Shown: positions 32,374 to 41,804, counted from the stretch's first letter. The stretch is 64,000 bases of DNA from Shinella sp. CPCC 101442 (GCF_024704725.1 NZ_JALIQS010000001.1:992001-1056000), one strand, 5' to 3'. The notes: generated by a model not told the origin, from the sequence alone. Translations and numbers: made by a program.

Positions 32374-33216
32374 GTGACACTTTCCGTATCTGTACGCCAG
32401 GTCGTCGGGCCTGAGGACGCCGCAAGGCGCAACACGCAAGGGCTTCGCGATGGCTTCGTCATCGAGACGCTGTTCCGGCCGGGCGAGGTCAATCTCACCT
32501 ACAGTCATCTGGATCGCATGATCGTCGGCGGCGTTGTGCCAACCGACAAGAGGCTTGAAATCGGCCGTGTCGCCGAAACAGGCACGGATCAATTCCTCGA
32601 GCGCCGCGAGGCCGCGATCATCAATATCGGCGGTCCCGGCACGGTGGGCGTCGGAGGCAAGGATTTTGCGCTCGGCTTTCAGGAAGGCATCTATATCGGC
32701 ATGGGCGAGGGTGCGCTCGGCTTTGCCAGCGACGATCCCGCCGAACCGGCCCTGTTCTATGTCCTGAGCGCTCCCGCGCACCGGACATGCCCGACGGTGC
32801 ATATCACCCGCGACATGGCGAAAAAGGTGCATCTTGGCTCTGCGGAGGAATCCAATCACCGCACCATCAACCAGTATGTGCATCCCGACGTCTGCGAAAG
32901 CTGCCAGCTGCTCGTCGGCCTCACCATGTTCGAGCCGGGCTCCGTCTGGAACACCATGCCGGCCCATGTGCATGACCGGCGCATGGAGGTCTATCTCTAT
33001 TTCGGGATGCAGGACGCGACGCGCGTCTTCCATTTCATGGGCGAACCAGCCGAGACACGCCATGTCGTGCTGAAGAACCATGAGGCGGTACTGTCGCCCG
33101 GCTGGTCGATCCACTCGGGCGCCGGCACCGGCCGCTATGCCTTCATCTGGGCCATGGCCGGCGATAACATGAGCTTCACCGACATGGACAAGGTGCCTAT
33201 GGAAGCGCTGCGATGA
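32374..33216 (+). CDS. kduI: 5-keto-4-deoxyuronate isomerase
   Basis: The 280-residue cupin-fold protein is KduI, which isomerises 5-keto-4-deoxyuronate (4-deoxy-L-threo-5-hexosulose uronate) to 3-deoxy-D-glycero-2,5-hexodiulosonate. Zinc ligands lie in the segment NTMPAHVHDRRMEVYLYF (histidines and glutamate, about residues 192-205). ESNHRTINQYVHP and SIHSGAGTGRYAFIWAM are further family signatures. It begins with GTG after AAAGG and is coupled to kduD by an ATGA overlap. Confidence 0.95.
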   Translation: MTLSVSVRQVVGPEDAARRNTQGLRDGFVIETLFRPGEVNLTYSHLDRMIVGGVVPTDKRLEIGRVAETGTDQFLERREAAIINIGGPGTVGVGGKDFALGFQEGIYIGMGEGALGFASDDPAEPALFYVLSAPAHRTCPTVHITRDMAKKVHLGSAEESNHRTINQYVHPDVCESCQLLVGLTMFEPGSVWNTMPAHVHDRRMEVYLYFGMQDATRVFHFMGEPAETRHVVLKNHEAVLSPGWSIHSGAGTGRYAFIWAMAGDNMSFTDMDKVPMEALR

Positions 33217-33968
33217 CATCTTTCGATCTCTCCCGCCGCTGGGCAATCGTCACCGGCGCCAATACCGGCATCGGCCAGGCCATCACCGTGGGACTGGCGA
33301 AGGCGGGCGCCGATATCGTCGGCGTCGGGCGTTCCGTCATGACGGAGACCGAAGCGGAGGTGAAGGCGGCCGGCCGGCGGTTTGTTGCCATCGCGGCTGA
33401 CCTTTCCGAGCCGGGTGTTGCTGGCAAGGTCATTGCCGAGACGCTGGAGGCGGGTGCGACGCCAGACATCCTCGTCAACAATGCCGGCATCATCCGCCGG
33501 GCGGATTCACTCGATTTCACGGAAGAGGATTGGGATGCGGTGCTCGACACCAACCTGAAATCCGTCTTCTTTCTCTGCCAGGCCTTCGCCAAGGCGGCGA
33601 TTGCGGCAGGCAGGCCGGCGAAGATCATCAATATCGCCTCCCTGCTTTCCTTCCAGGGCGGCATCCGCGTACCGTCCTATACGGCGGCAAAGAGCGGCCT
33701 TGCCGGTATCACCAGGCTTCTGGCAAACGAATGGGCGGCGCGGGGGATCAACGTGAACGCCATTGCGCCCGGCTATGTCGAGACCAACAACACGACCGCA
33801 TTGCGCGCGGATGCCGAGCGCAATGCCGATATCCTGAAGCGCATTCCTGCCGGCCGCTGGGCGCGGCCGGAAGACATGGCCGGCGCCGCAGTCTTCCTTG
33901 CGAGCCCGGCATCCGATTATATCCATGGCACCATCCTGCCCGTCGATGGCGGATGGCTTGCGCGATGA
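33213..33968 (+). CDS. kduD: 2-dehydro-3-deoxy-D-gluconate 5-dehydrogenase (SDR family)
   Basis: The 251-residue short-chain dehydrogenase has the NAD motif TGANTGIGQ (about 13-21), NNAGI (about 89), catalytic S in NIASLLSFQ, and YTAAKSG (Tyr-x3-Lys, about 155). KduD reduces the diketo product of KduI to 2-keto-3-deoxygluconate, which enters the KDG kinase/aldolase route encoded elsewhere. It overlaps kduI and kdgF by four bases each, so the three are translationally coupled. Confidence 0.93.
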   Translation: MTSFDLSRRWAIVTGANTGIGQAITVGLAKAGADIVGVGRSVMTETEAEVKAAGRRFVAIAADLSEPGVAGKVIAETLEAGATPDILVNNAGIIRRADSLDFTEEDWDAVLDTNLKSVFFLCQAFAKAAIAAGRPAKIINIASLLSFQGGIRVPSYTAAKSGLAGITRLLANEWAARGINVNAIAPGYVETNNTTALRADAERNADILKRIPAGRWARPEDMAGAAVFLASPASDYIHGTILPVDGGWLAR

Positions 33969-34303
33969 GAGAACCCATGCAGCCCTATACCCTACCCGAA
34001 AACACCGTCTGGACCGAAGTCGCCCCCGGCAATCGCCGAGCGGTTCTGAGCCATCGTCCGGAATTGATGCTCGTCGCCTTCCGTTTTGAAGAAGGGGCTG
34101 TCGGCGCGCTGCATTCCCATCCGCATACGCAGGTGAGTTATGTCGCCGAAGGCGCGTTCGACGTCACGGTGGATGGTGTTACCACACGCCTTGCCGCCGG
34201 CAGCAGCTTCATCGTCGCTCCCAACCTCGTGCACGGCGTCGTGGCCCTTGCACCCGGCTTGCTGATCGACACCTTCACGCCGGGCCGTGACGATTTCCTG
34301 TGA
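33965..34303 (+). CDS. kdgF: Cupin protein KdgF (unsaturated uronate linearisation)
   Basis: The 112-residue single-domain cupin has metal histidines in HSHPHTQVSYV (about residues 46-56) and VAPNLVHGV (about 88). KdgF speeds conversion of 4,5-unsaturated galacturonate or mannuronate to the linear keto form used by KduI. The small size and position after kduI and kduD fit this function. An ATG at 33977 would shorten it by four residues. Its stop abuts, without a gap, the stop of the convergent diguanylate cyclase gene. Confidence 0.88.
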   Translation: MREPMQPYTLPENTVWTEVAPGNRRAVLSHRPELMLVAFRFEEGAVGALHSHPHTQVSYVAEGAFDVTVDGVTTRLAAGSSFIVAPNLVHGVVALAPGLLIDTFTPGRDDFL

Positions 34304-35269
34304 TCATTCCGAAGACGTTGTGTTCGTCGAAGCAAGGCGCCGCTCGGGCTGGATTTCGATGCTGATCTGGTCACGCCCGCGCATCTTTGCGGCATAGAGC
34401 GCGAGATCGGCCCGCCGATAGACGGAGGCGGGATCGTCGCCGCGGGCGACCCAGGCGAGGCCTGCGGAAAAGGTATAGCGGAAGCTTGCCTGATCGGGCA
34501 CGGGCCGGGAGTGGCGCACGGCGACCAGCATGCGCTGCACGATGGCCTCGGCATCCTCCATCGTCGTATTCGGCAGGATGAGCAGAAACTCCTCGCCGCC
34601 GACGCGGCCGAGAATATCCGTCTTGCGCACATGGCGCTGAAGCGTGACGGCGAAATCCTTGAGCACGGCATCGCCAACGCCGTGGCCGAAGCGGTCGTTG
34701 ATATATTTGAAATTGTCGATGTCCAGCACCGCAAGGCAACCGACGTCCTGATCGGCCCCGCCCGGCGAGCCGACGATTTCACCCAGCTTGCCCATCACAT
34801 AGCGGCGGCTGGGCAGCCCGGTCAGCTCGTCCGTCTGCGAGGCCTTGATCGCGATATCGCGATCCTGCCGCAGGGACCGCTCGTCCGGGCGGATAGAGCT
34901 GATATCGCTCGCCACGCACAGCATCCACCCGTTGGGCTGCATCGTTTCCGCCATCCAGAGCCATCGCCCGTCATGAAGATCCGTCTCGAAGGCGCGAAAA
35001 CCGCTTTTGCCGCGCCTTGCCTGTGTGGAATGCAGCCAGGTTTCGAAGTTCGCGGTCTCGACGATCGTGCCGCGCCGGGCGTGATAATTGCGGCGCATGA
35101 GATCGCACCAGAGAAGCTCCTCGTCATCCTCGATGAACCAGGCGGCGCGAAAGGCCCGGTTGGCGAACCGCAGGCGGTCCTCCGGGTCGAAGACAGCGAT
35201 GAGATTGCCGGCGTGTTCCATCAGCTGCGTCAATTGCAGCATCATTTCCGTGGCGGCCAAGGGCTTCAT
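34304..35269 (-). CDS. PAS-GGDEF diguanylate cyclase
   Basis: The 321-residue soluble protein has a PAS domain (about 12-125, NLIAVFDPEDRLRFANRAF), a short coiled linker and a GGDEF domain (about 150-305). The active-site loop is RVGGEEFLLIL, so catalysis is expected to be intact, with LDIDNFKYINDRFGHGVGD as the metal and substrate segment. No clear RxxD inhibitory site precedes the active loop. It synthesises c-di-GMP in response to an unknown PAS ligand. It appears monocistronic. Confidence 0.9.
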   Translation of the reverse strand: MKPLAATEMMLQLTQLMEHAGNLIAVFDPEDRLRFANRAFRAAWFIEDDEELLWCDLMRRNYHARRGTIVETANFETWLHSTQARRGKSGFRAFETDLHDGRWLWMAETMQPNGWMLCVASDISSIRPDERSLRQDRDIAIKASQTDELTGLPSRRYVMGKLGEIVGSPGGADQDVGCLAVLDIDNFKYINDRFGHGVGDAVLKDFAVTLQRHVRKTDILGRVGGEEFLLILPNTTMEDAEAIVQRMLVAVRHSRPVPDQASFRYTFSAGLAWVARGDDPASVYRRADLALYAAKMRGRDQISIEIQPERRLASTNTTSSE

Positions 35270-35397
35270 GTCCTCAGGATGATTCTCGCTGGAAATCTAG
35301 AGGCGACCAATAAACAAAGTCTTAGACGACATTCTTCCGACGTTACTCCGGGCGACGTGGATTGCTCCAGAACGGAACAGACCGGCTGTGAACGCGG

Positions 35398-37146
35398 TCA
35401 GTAATCGACGAGCTGCATGTTTTCATCCGGCTCGCCGAACCGCGGCTGCACGCCGAGCAACGGCGCGACACGGCGGATAATCGCCTTGATCATCGGGGCT
35501 GCGGTGGAGGCGGCGGTGCGCCCGCCATTTTCGCCGGTCCGGGGCGCGTCGATGATCGACAGCACGATGTATCGCGGCTTGTCCATCGGGAAGGCCGCCA
35601 CGAAGGCGTTGAAATTGATATCCTTGGCATAGCGCCCGTTGATCACCTTGTCGGCAGTGCCGGTCTTGCCGCCGACATGGAAACCTTCCACCTGCGCGTG
35701 GCGGCCGGAACCCTTGATGCCGTTCCAGTCATAGAGCGTTCGCATGTCGGCACTCGTCCTGTCCTTGATGACGCGGGTGGCGAGTGCCTGCGCCGCCTCT
35801 TTCGTGCGTGGCAGAAAGGTCGGCGGTACGAGATAGCCGCCATTCATCAATGCGGCGGCGGCAACGGCCGTCTGCAGAGGCGTCGTCGCAACGCCATGGC
35901 CGAAGGAGATCGTCACGGAATTGATCTTCTTCCAGGTTCGCGGCTGCGTGGGCGTGGCGACACCCGGCATTTCCGTATCCATCTTCGAAAGCAGACCGAG
36001 CCGGGTGAGAAACTGCTGGTGACCCTCGATGCCCACCATGTCGGCCACCGCGGCGGTGCCGATATTGGAGGAATACTGAAACACCTCCGGGATGGAGAGT
36101 GGGCGGTTCTTGCCCTTGAAATCGCGGATGGTAAAACCGCCCATGCGGATGGGACGGGAAGCATCGACAACGGAATTGAGATTGATCTTGCCCTCGTCCA
36201 GACCCATGGCGAGCGTGAAGCTCTTGAAGGTCGAGCCCATCTCGAAGGTCGCGTTGCTGATGCGGTTGAACCAGCCCTTCTCGTATTCCTTGTCGATGCT
36301 GCCGTCGGAAAGCCGGCGCGAGGGCTCATTCGGATCGTAGTCGGGAACAGAGGCCATCGCGAGCACCTCGCCGGTCTCGACATCGATGATGACGGCACCT
36401 GCCGCTTCCGCCTTGTAGTCGACCATCGCCTTGGCGGCGACCTCGCGCACGATGTTCTGGACACGCAGATCGATGGAAAGCTTGACGGGTTCGAGCCGCG
36501 TGTCGTCGGTCAGGCCGGCGGCGCGAAGGTCCGCAAGGCCCTGCTGGTCGAGATAGCGCTCCATGCCGGCGAGGCCCTGGTTGTCGACATTGACATGACC
36601 AACAACGTGGGCGGCCGTGACACCGCCCGGATAGATGCGCCGCTTTTCCGGCCGGAAACCGATGCCGGGCAGGCCGAGTGCCAGAATATCGGCCTGCTGC
36701 TTGGGTGTCAGCTGCCGCCGGAGCCACTGGAACGCGCTCTGCGAGCGCAGCCTTTTATGTGTCTCGCTCCAGTCGAGGTTCGGCACGACCATGGCAAGCT
36801 TTTCCACCACCTCGTCGGCATCGATGATCCGTCGCGGCTCGGCATAGAGCGAGACCATGTTGAGATCGGTCGCAAGCAGCAGGCCATTGCGGTCGACGAT
36901 ATTGGGGCGCGAGGCGACAGCATGCCCAGCGCCGATCGAGGCGGACTGGATAGGGTCAGACAGGCCGTACTGGATCAGCCGCGCACCGAGGCCAATATAG
37001 GCGACGGTGAACAGGCCGATCATGATGGCGAGACGCTGGCGCGCTTGCTTCCGCCGGCGGGCGTTGGTGCCCAGCAGGATTGCGCCGTGTTGCGGGGCGA
37101 CGACGAAATGCGCGCGGCTTTTCAGCCGCATGATGAAAGCGATCAT
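35398..37146 (-). CDS. Penicillin-binding protein, FtsI/PBP3-type transpeptidase (second copy)
   Basis: The 582-residue class B penicillin-binding protein has one N-terminal membrane anchor (about 42-62) and a dimerisation domain with VDRNGLLLATDL. The transpeptidase motifs S305-T-F-K, YSSN (SxN) and KTGT are present. It cross-links septal or growth-zone peptidoglycan. No other division-cluster gene is near, so this is probably an extra FtsI paralogue outside the dcw cluster. It is monocistronic, and about 280 bases without a convincing gene lie upstream. Confidence 0.9.
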   Translation of the reverse strand: MIAFIMRLKSRAHFVVAPQHGAILLGTNARRRKQARQRLAIMIGLFTVAYIGLGARLIQYGLSDPIQSASIGAGHAVASRPNIVDRNGLLLATDLNMVSLYAEPRRIIDADEVVEKLAMVVPNLDWSETHKRLRSQSAFQWLRRQLTPKQQADILALGLPGIGFRPEKRRIYPGGVTAAHVVGHVNVDNQGLAGMERYLDQQGLADLRAAGLTDDTRLEPVKLSIDLRVQNIVREVAAKAMVDYKAEAAGAVIIDVETGEVLAMASVPDYDPNEPSRRLSDGSIDKEYEKGWFNRISNATFEMGSTFKSFTLAMGLDEGKINLNSVVDASRPIRMGGFTIRDFKGKNRPLSIPEVFQYSSNIGTAAVADMVGIEGHQQFLTRLGLLSKMDTEMPGVATPTQPRTWKKINSVTISFGHGVATTPLQTAVAAAALMNGGYLVPPTFLPRTKEAAQALATRVIKDRTSADMRTLYDWNGIKGSGRHAQVEGFHVGGKTGTADKVINGRYAKDINFNAFVAAFPMDKPRYIVLSIIDAPRTGENGGRTAASTAAPMIKAIIRRVAPLLGVQPRFGEPDENMQLVDY

Positions 37147-37429
37147 TTCCCACCTGCCCGAAAACGCAAACCCGCCGAACGGCGTGTCCCGTCATCCGGC
37201 AAAGGAAGCCTGCGGGCAAAGGCGCTGGAAAACCAAGGGAAATGTCGATGGCCGGGGGCAGATCATTAAACTTGCATTAATATACATTTAAAGTTGCTTG
37301 CTGCCGGTTAATCCTTGATTTGCATTTTTCGGCCTGCGCCTTGCAAGCAGCAGGCGGTGGCGGGGAGGTGACCCGCGCAGCACGATCGTTATAGTCGGCG
37401 CATGATTCTCCGCTTCGATCTCTAGGCCC

Positions 37430-38116
37430 ATGGAAACGTCGCTTTACCTGCCCGTCAAAGGTTTTCTCGAAAAGGCGGGCTACGTCGTCAAGGGCGAAAT
37501 CGGCGGCTGCGATCTGGTCGGCCTCAGCGAGGACGATCCGCCCGTCGTGGTGGTCTGCGAACTCAAGATGACCTTCAATCTGGAACTCATCCTGCAAGCC
37601 GTCGACCGGGCGGCCGTTTCCGACGAGGTCTGGATCGCCGCGAAGGTTTCAGCAAAGGGGCGGGGCCGGGAAGCCGACAAGCGCTACCGGGATCTCTGCC
37701 GCCGGCTTGGCATCGGCATGCTTGGAATTTCCGATGCGGGCGATGTCAGCGTGATCGTGGGCTCCGTGACCCCCATGCCGCGAACCAATCCGAAACGCCG
37801 GTCCCGGCTCATGCGCGAGCACCAGAAACGGCGCGGCGATCCAGCCCTCGGCGGCAGCACGCGTACGCCCCTCATGACGGCCTATCGCCAGCAGGCGCTC
37901 GGCTGCGCGGTAACCTTGGTCGACGGGCCGCTGCGTGTCCGCGACATCCGCGCCAGCGTCCCCGAGGCGGGCAAGATCCTGCAGTCGAATGTCTACGGCT
38001 GGTTCGAGCGGGTCGACCGCGGCGTTTACGGTCTGACGGACGCCGGCCGCGAGGCGCTGGCGCGGTGGCCGCAGCCGGGTGCGGAGATGCGCGGCGAACC
38101 AATCCAGGTTCTTTGA
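37430..38116 (+). CDS. DUF2161 family protein, PD-(D/E)XK nuclease-like
   Basis: The 228-residue protein starts with a possible nuclease fold. GCDLVGLSEDDPP followed by VVVVCELKMTF supplies the D-(x)n-E-x-K arrangement (D at about 28, E-L-K at about 45). The C-terminal third (DGPLRVRDIRA through RGVYGLTDAGREAL) looks like a winged helix-turn-helix. Databases describe this family as DUF2161 domain phosphodiesterase-like proteins of unknown function. It lies 54 bases before ada, so a DNA-related role is conceivable but not shown. Confidence 0.78.
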   Translation: METSLYLPVKGFLEKAGYVVKGEIGGCDLVGLSEDDPPVVVVCELKMTFNLELILQAVDRAAVSDEVWIAAKVSAKGRGREADKRYRDLCRRLGIGMLGISDAGDVSVIVGSVTPMPRTNPKRRSRLMREHQKRRGDPALGGSTRTPLMTAYRQQALGCAVTLVDGPLRVRDIRASVPEAGKILQSNVYGWFERVDRGVYGLTDAGREALARWPQPGAEMRGEPIQVL

Positions 38117-38170
38117 ATAGACGCCCGATTTTCGACCGACTGCCGTCAGGCGCAATGCTATCAAGGTGTC

Positions 38171-39238
38171 ATGCTGTTTACCCTTCCCGACCACGACACT
38201 CTCTACCAGGCGCTTGTCGCCCGCGATGAGCGCTATGACGGCCAGGCCTATGTCTGCGTCGCCTCCACCGGCATCTTCTGCCGTCTGACCTGCCCGGCGC
38301 GCAAACCCCTGCCGGGCAATTGCACTTTCCGCGCGACGATTGGCGAATGCATCGAGGCAGGCTTTCGCGCCTGCAAGCGATGCCATCCTCTACAGGCCGC
38401 CGCGAACGCCGATCCGGCGATCGGCGCCTTGCTGGCGGCGCTGGACGAGCGGCCGGATACCCGCTGGTCGGAGGAGCATATCGAGCGGCTGGGTTATGAC
38501 CTCTCGACGGTGCGGCGCAGCTTCAAGCGTCAGTTCGGCATGACCTTCCTTGAAATGGCGCGGCAAAGGCGCCTTCGTGAGGGGTTTGAAACCCTTTCGG
38601 ACGGCGGCAGCGTCATCGCGGCCCAGCAGGAGGCGCGGTTCGACAGTGCCAGTGCTTTCCGCGCCGCCTTCGCGAAAATCCTCGGCTGTGCGCCGGCCGC
38701 CCTCAAGCAGGGCGGGCTGCTGCGGGCAAGCTGGATCGCCACGCCGCTCGGCGACATGGTCGCCGTGGCCAGCGAAAACCACCTGCATCTTCTTGAGTTC
38801 ATCGGCCGCAAGGCCCTGCCAGCCGAACTGCGCAAACTGCGCGCTGCGACGAAGGATGGCATCGGGATCGGCCGGACGGGCGTGACGGAACAGGCGAGCG
38901 CCGAACTGGACGCCTTCTTCGCCGGCCGTTCCGCCGATTTCGAAACGCCGTTGTTCCAGGCCGGCAGCCCGTTCAGCCAGGAGGTCTGGGCCGAGCTTCG
39001 CCGCATCCCCGCCGGCACGACGCGCAGCTATGCCGAGCTCGCGCGGCACATCGGCCGTCCCGCCGCCACACGTGCGGTGGCGCGGGCAAACGGTGCGAAC
39101 CAGATCGCGCTCATGGTGCCGTGCCACCGGGTGCTTGGCGCGGACGGTGCGCTCACCGGCTATGGCGGCGGCCTCTGGCGCAAGCAGCGTCTGCTGGAAA
39201 TCGAGCGTCAGTACCGGATTCAGGAGACAGGTTCCTGA
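38171..39238 (+). CDS. ada: Ada: methylated-DNA repair methyltransferase and activator
   Basis: The 355-residue protein has the full Ada layout. A zinc domain has C37, C41, C68 and C71 (E. coli C38, C42, C69, C72), with C37 as methyl-phosphotriester acceptor. An AraC-type helix-turn-helix covers about 90-180. A C-terminal O6-methylguanine methyltransferase follows, with acceptor C318 in VPCHRVLG. It repairs alkylated DNA and, when methylated, activates the adaptive response. No alkB or alkA gene is adjacent. Confidence 0.95.
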   Translation: MLFTLPDHDTLYQALVARDERYDGQAYVCVASTGIFCRLTCPARKPLPGNCTFRATIGECIEAGFRACKRCHPLQAAANADPAIGALLAALDERPDTRWSEEHIERLGYDLSTVRRSFKRQFGMTFLEMARQRRLREGFETLSDGGSVIAAQQEARFDSASAFRAAFAKILGCAPAALKQGGLLRASWIATPLGDMVAVASENHLHLLEFIGRKALPAELRKLRAATKDGIGIGRTGVTEQASAELDAFFAGRSADFETPLFQAGSPFSQEVWAELRRIPAGTTRSYAELARHIGRPAATRAVARANGANQIALMVPCHRVLGADGALTGYGGGLWRKQRLLEIERQYRIQETGS

Positions 39239-39247
39239 AGCAGGAAG

Positions 39248-40732
39248 CTACTCGACGATGGCCGTGATCTCGTTTTCGGCCCGGCCGCGCAGCGGTTTTT
39301 CAGGCATCAGCTGGAAAAGCACGAGCGACAGGGCGGTCGCGGCGGCGCAAGCGATGAAGATATAGGTGAAGGGCAGGGCTTCCAAGACGCCGCTGCCGAC
39401 GACCTGGAGATGTTCACCTCCGAGCGGCAGGCCGTTGCTGAGCGCGATGGCGCCGAGCATGGCGACGCCCAGTGCGCCGCCGAGCGAGCGCAGGAAGGTG
39501 AGCACGCCGGTCGCCACGCCGAGATGCGCCTGGTCGACCGCGTTCTGCACCGAGATGGTGGCGACCGGGAAGGTCATGCCGGAGCCGAAGCCGACGCCGA
39601 AGGTCAGAAGCTCCAGCGTGAACAGCGTCGTGCGCCCGGACAGGAATGCCAGTGCGACGAGGCAGAGAACGCTGAAAGCGCCGCCGCCTATCGCGAGCCG
39701 CTTGTAGTGGGTGAAACGCGGGATCGTGCGCCCGCTGATGGTCGCGCCGACGACGGTGCCGAGGAGCAGGCCGAGCATCACCATTCCGGAACTGCTGGCC
39801 GAAAGCCCGTGGAAGGATTGTCCATAGACGGGAATATAGACCGCAAGGCCGACATTGGCGGTCTGCCCGAGAAACATGGCGAGCGTGCCGTAACGCACGA
39901 TCGGGTTGGCGAGAACATCCAGCGAGATCAGCGGCTCGGCGGCGCGGCGCAGCCGAAGCGCGAAGAGCGCCCAGAAAACCACCGAGCAACCGAGCAACCC
40001 GAGGATTTCGGGCGACAGCCACGCATAGCGGCTACCGCCCCAGTTGAGCGCGAGCAGCAGAAGGGCGGTGGCGGTGACGAGGAGGGCGGCGCCTGCGCCG
40101 TCGATGCTGTGCGCGCGGCCGACGACGGGCAGCTTCTTCAGGGGGTTGTTGATGATGATAAGCGCCGCGATGCCGAGCGGAATGTTGACCCAGAAGATCA
40201 CGGACCAGTGGAGATGTTCGGCGAAGGTGCCGCCCATCAGCGGTCCGGCAATGCAGGCCACGGCCCATGTGCCGGAAATCCAGGCGGCATAGCGCGCGCG
40301 TTCGCGCGGTGGCACGAGGTCGCCGATCACGATCTGGGCAAGCGCGAACAGCCCCCCGCCGCCCAGGCCCTGCACGGCGCGACCGAGGATGAGCGTTAGC
40401 ATGTTGGGCGCAAGCGCGCTGATCAGCGATCCCGCGAGGAAGATGACGATGGCACCGAAGATCGTCGGACGACGTCCATAGACATCGGAAATCTTGCCAT
40501 AGAGCGGCGCCATCGCGGTTGCGGTGAGGAGGTAGCCCGTCACGATCCAGGGCAGGTAGTCGGCATGGCCGAGCGCCTTGCCGATCGTCGGCATGGCGGG
40601 CGCGACAATGGTCTGGTCGAGCGCCGCCAGAAGCATCGACAGCAGCACGCCCGCGATGATGACGTTCTTTTCCGGCTCCGACAGGGTGATGGCCGTCGCC
40701 TGGGTTTCGTTCACACGGGTCGTCTCGTTCAT
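39248..40732 (-). CDS. DHA2-family MFS multidrug efflux transporter
   Basis: The protein of about 494 residues has 14 predicted membrane helices, motif A GKISDVYGRRPTIF, motif C-type GRAVQGLGGGGLFALAQ, and ALDQTIVAPAMPTI in TM1. These mark the DHA2 (EmrB/MDR) drug:proton antiporters. The ATG at 40732 places the first helix about 25 residues in; a longer frame to 40819 adds residues not expected in this family. No membrane fusion partner or regulator is adjacent. The substrate is unknown. Confidence 0.9.
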   Translation of the reverse strand: MNETTRVNETQATAITLSEPEKNVIIAGVLLSMLLAALDQTIVAPAMPTIGKALGHADYLPWIVTGYLLTATAMAPLYGKISDVYGRRPTIFGAIVIFLAGSLISALAPNMLTLILGRAVQGLGGGGLFALAQIVIGDLVPPRERARYAAWISGTWAVACIAGPLMGGTFAEHLHWSVIFWVNIPLGIAALIIINNPLKKLPVVGRAHSIDGAGAALLVTATALLLLALNWGGSRYAWLSPEILGLLGCSVVFWALFALRLRRAAEPLISLDVLANPIVRYGTLAMFLGQTANVGLAVYIPVYGQSFHGLSASSSGMVMLGLLLGTVVGATISGRTIPRFTHYKRLAIGGGAFSVLCLVALAFLSGRTTLFTLELLTFGVGFGSGMTFPVATISVQNAVDQAHLGVATGVLTFLRSLGGALGVAMLGAIALSNGLPLGGEHLQVVGSGVLEALPFTYIFIACAAATALSLVLFQLMPEKPLRGRAENEITAIVE

Positions 40733-40864
40733 TCTGGCAGTCCGATCACAGTCCCTGGCCGCTTCGGCCAATGGATACTCAAGATGGGCATGAAAGGAGA
40801 TAGTCAACCCTTGCGGCACTCAGCGACCGGCAAAAGGCTAGAATTCGCCTCAACGTCGTTCGGG

Positions 40865-41764
40865 CTATGAAACCGCACGATTTCTCGCGGCGATTTCCCC
40901 GCGACGCTCCCAGAAGACGAGCACCATGCTGGAGGCGACAATCAGGAGGGCACCGACGAACACGTTGACTGCCGGGACTTCCGCCCAGATCGTGTAGCCA
41001 TAGACGAAGGCCCAGATCAGGCCGGTATATTCGACGGGCGCCAGCGCAGAAGCGGGCGCGTAACGAAACCCCTCGTAAAGCAGGAACTGGCCGAGCGTTG
41101 CGACGAGGCCGAGGGCGAGCATCAGAATCCAGCCTTCCGCGTCGGGCGTCTTCCATATCCAGGGGAAGGAGGCTGCACAGGCGAGGCCGAAGAGCAGGCT
41201 GGTCGCGAACATCTGCGTCAGCGTGCTTTCGCTGCGGCTGACGAGCCGGATGAGGATCGTGCTCCACGCCCAGCAGAATCCGGCCACGAGGCACATGGCA
41301 GCCGGAATGAGGTTTGGCGAATGTGACGGGTTCGCGGCGATCACCACGCCGACGAAACCACCCACGCAGGCGATCCAGCGCCCGGCACCGACGGCCTCCT
41401 TCAGGACGAGGATCGACAGAAAGACCGTGATGATCGGTGCGGAAAAATAGAGCGTGGTCAGTTCCGCAAGGCCTAGATAGCGCGCCGCGTTGTAGTAGAG
41501 CAGCCAGGCAACGAGCATCAGCGCGGCGCGCAGCACGACGGTGCCGCGGTACGGGCTCTTCAGGATGGAGGGGTGCCGGTAGAACCGCAGGAGGACGCCG
41601 GAGATCAGAACGATCACAAGGCTTCGCATGAACAGGATCTGCGGCACCTCATAGGTGGCGACCATCCATTTCACCAGGGCATCCTGCAGGGCGAAGCAGG
41701 CATAGCCGGCAGAGGCGAGCGCAATGCCCGCCAGCGGCTTCGTGTCGATCAATCCGGAACTCAT
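40865..41764 (-). CDS. EamA/DMT-superfamily transporter
   Basis: The 299-residue protein has ten transmembrane segments in two EamA repeats (ALVKWMVATYEVPQILFMRS in the first, FVYGYTIWAEVPAVNVFVGALLIV in the second). It resembles the S-adenosylmethionine/RhaT-like DMT exporters common in rhizobia. The ATG at 41764 follows TTGAGG. It lies 41 bases downstream of the FAD-dependent oxidase, so both may act on the same amino compound; this is positional inference. Confidence 0.87.
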   Translation of the reverse strand: MSSGLIDTKPLAGIALASAGYACFALQDALVKWMVATYEVPQILFMRSLVIVLISGVLLRFYRHPSILKSPYRGTVVLRAALMLVAWLLYYNAARYLGLAELTTLYFSAPIITVFLSILVLKEAVGAGRWIACVGGFVGVVIAANPSHSPNLIPAAMCLVAGFCWAWSTILIRLVSRSESTLTQMFATSLLFGLACAASFPWIWKTPDAEGWILMLALGLVATLGQFLLYEGFRYAPASALAPVEYTGLIWAFVYGYTIWAEVPAVNVFVGALLIVASSMVLVFWERRGEIAARNRAVS

Positions 41765-41804
41765 GATGGCCTCAAGATGCGATATGTCACGTCCGCTGAA
41801 CGGA

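Noticed and set aside
37911-37924. A further ACCTTGGTCG match to the exa palindrome
   Set aside because: It lies inside the coding sequence of the DUF2161 gene, far from any start codon, and lacks the left half of the palindrome; it looks like a chance match.
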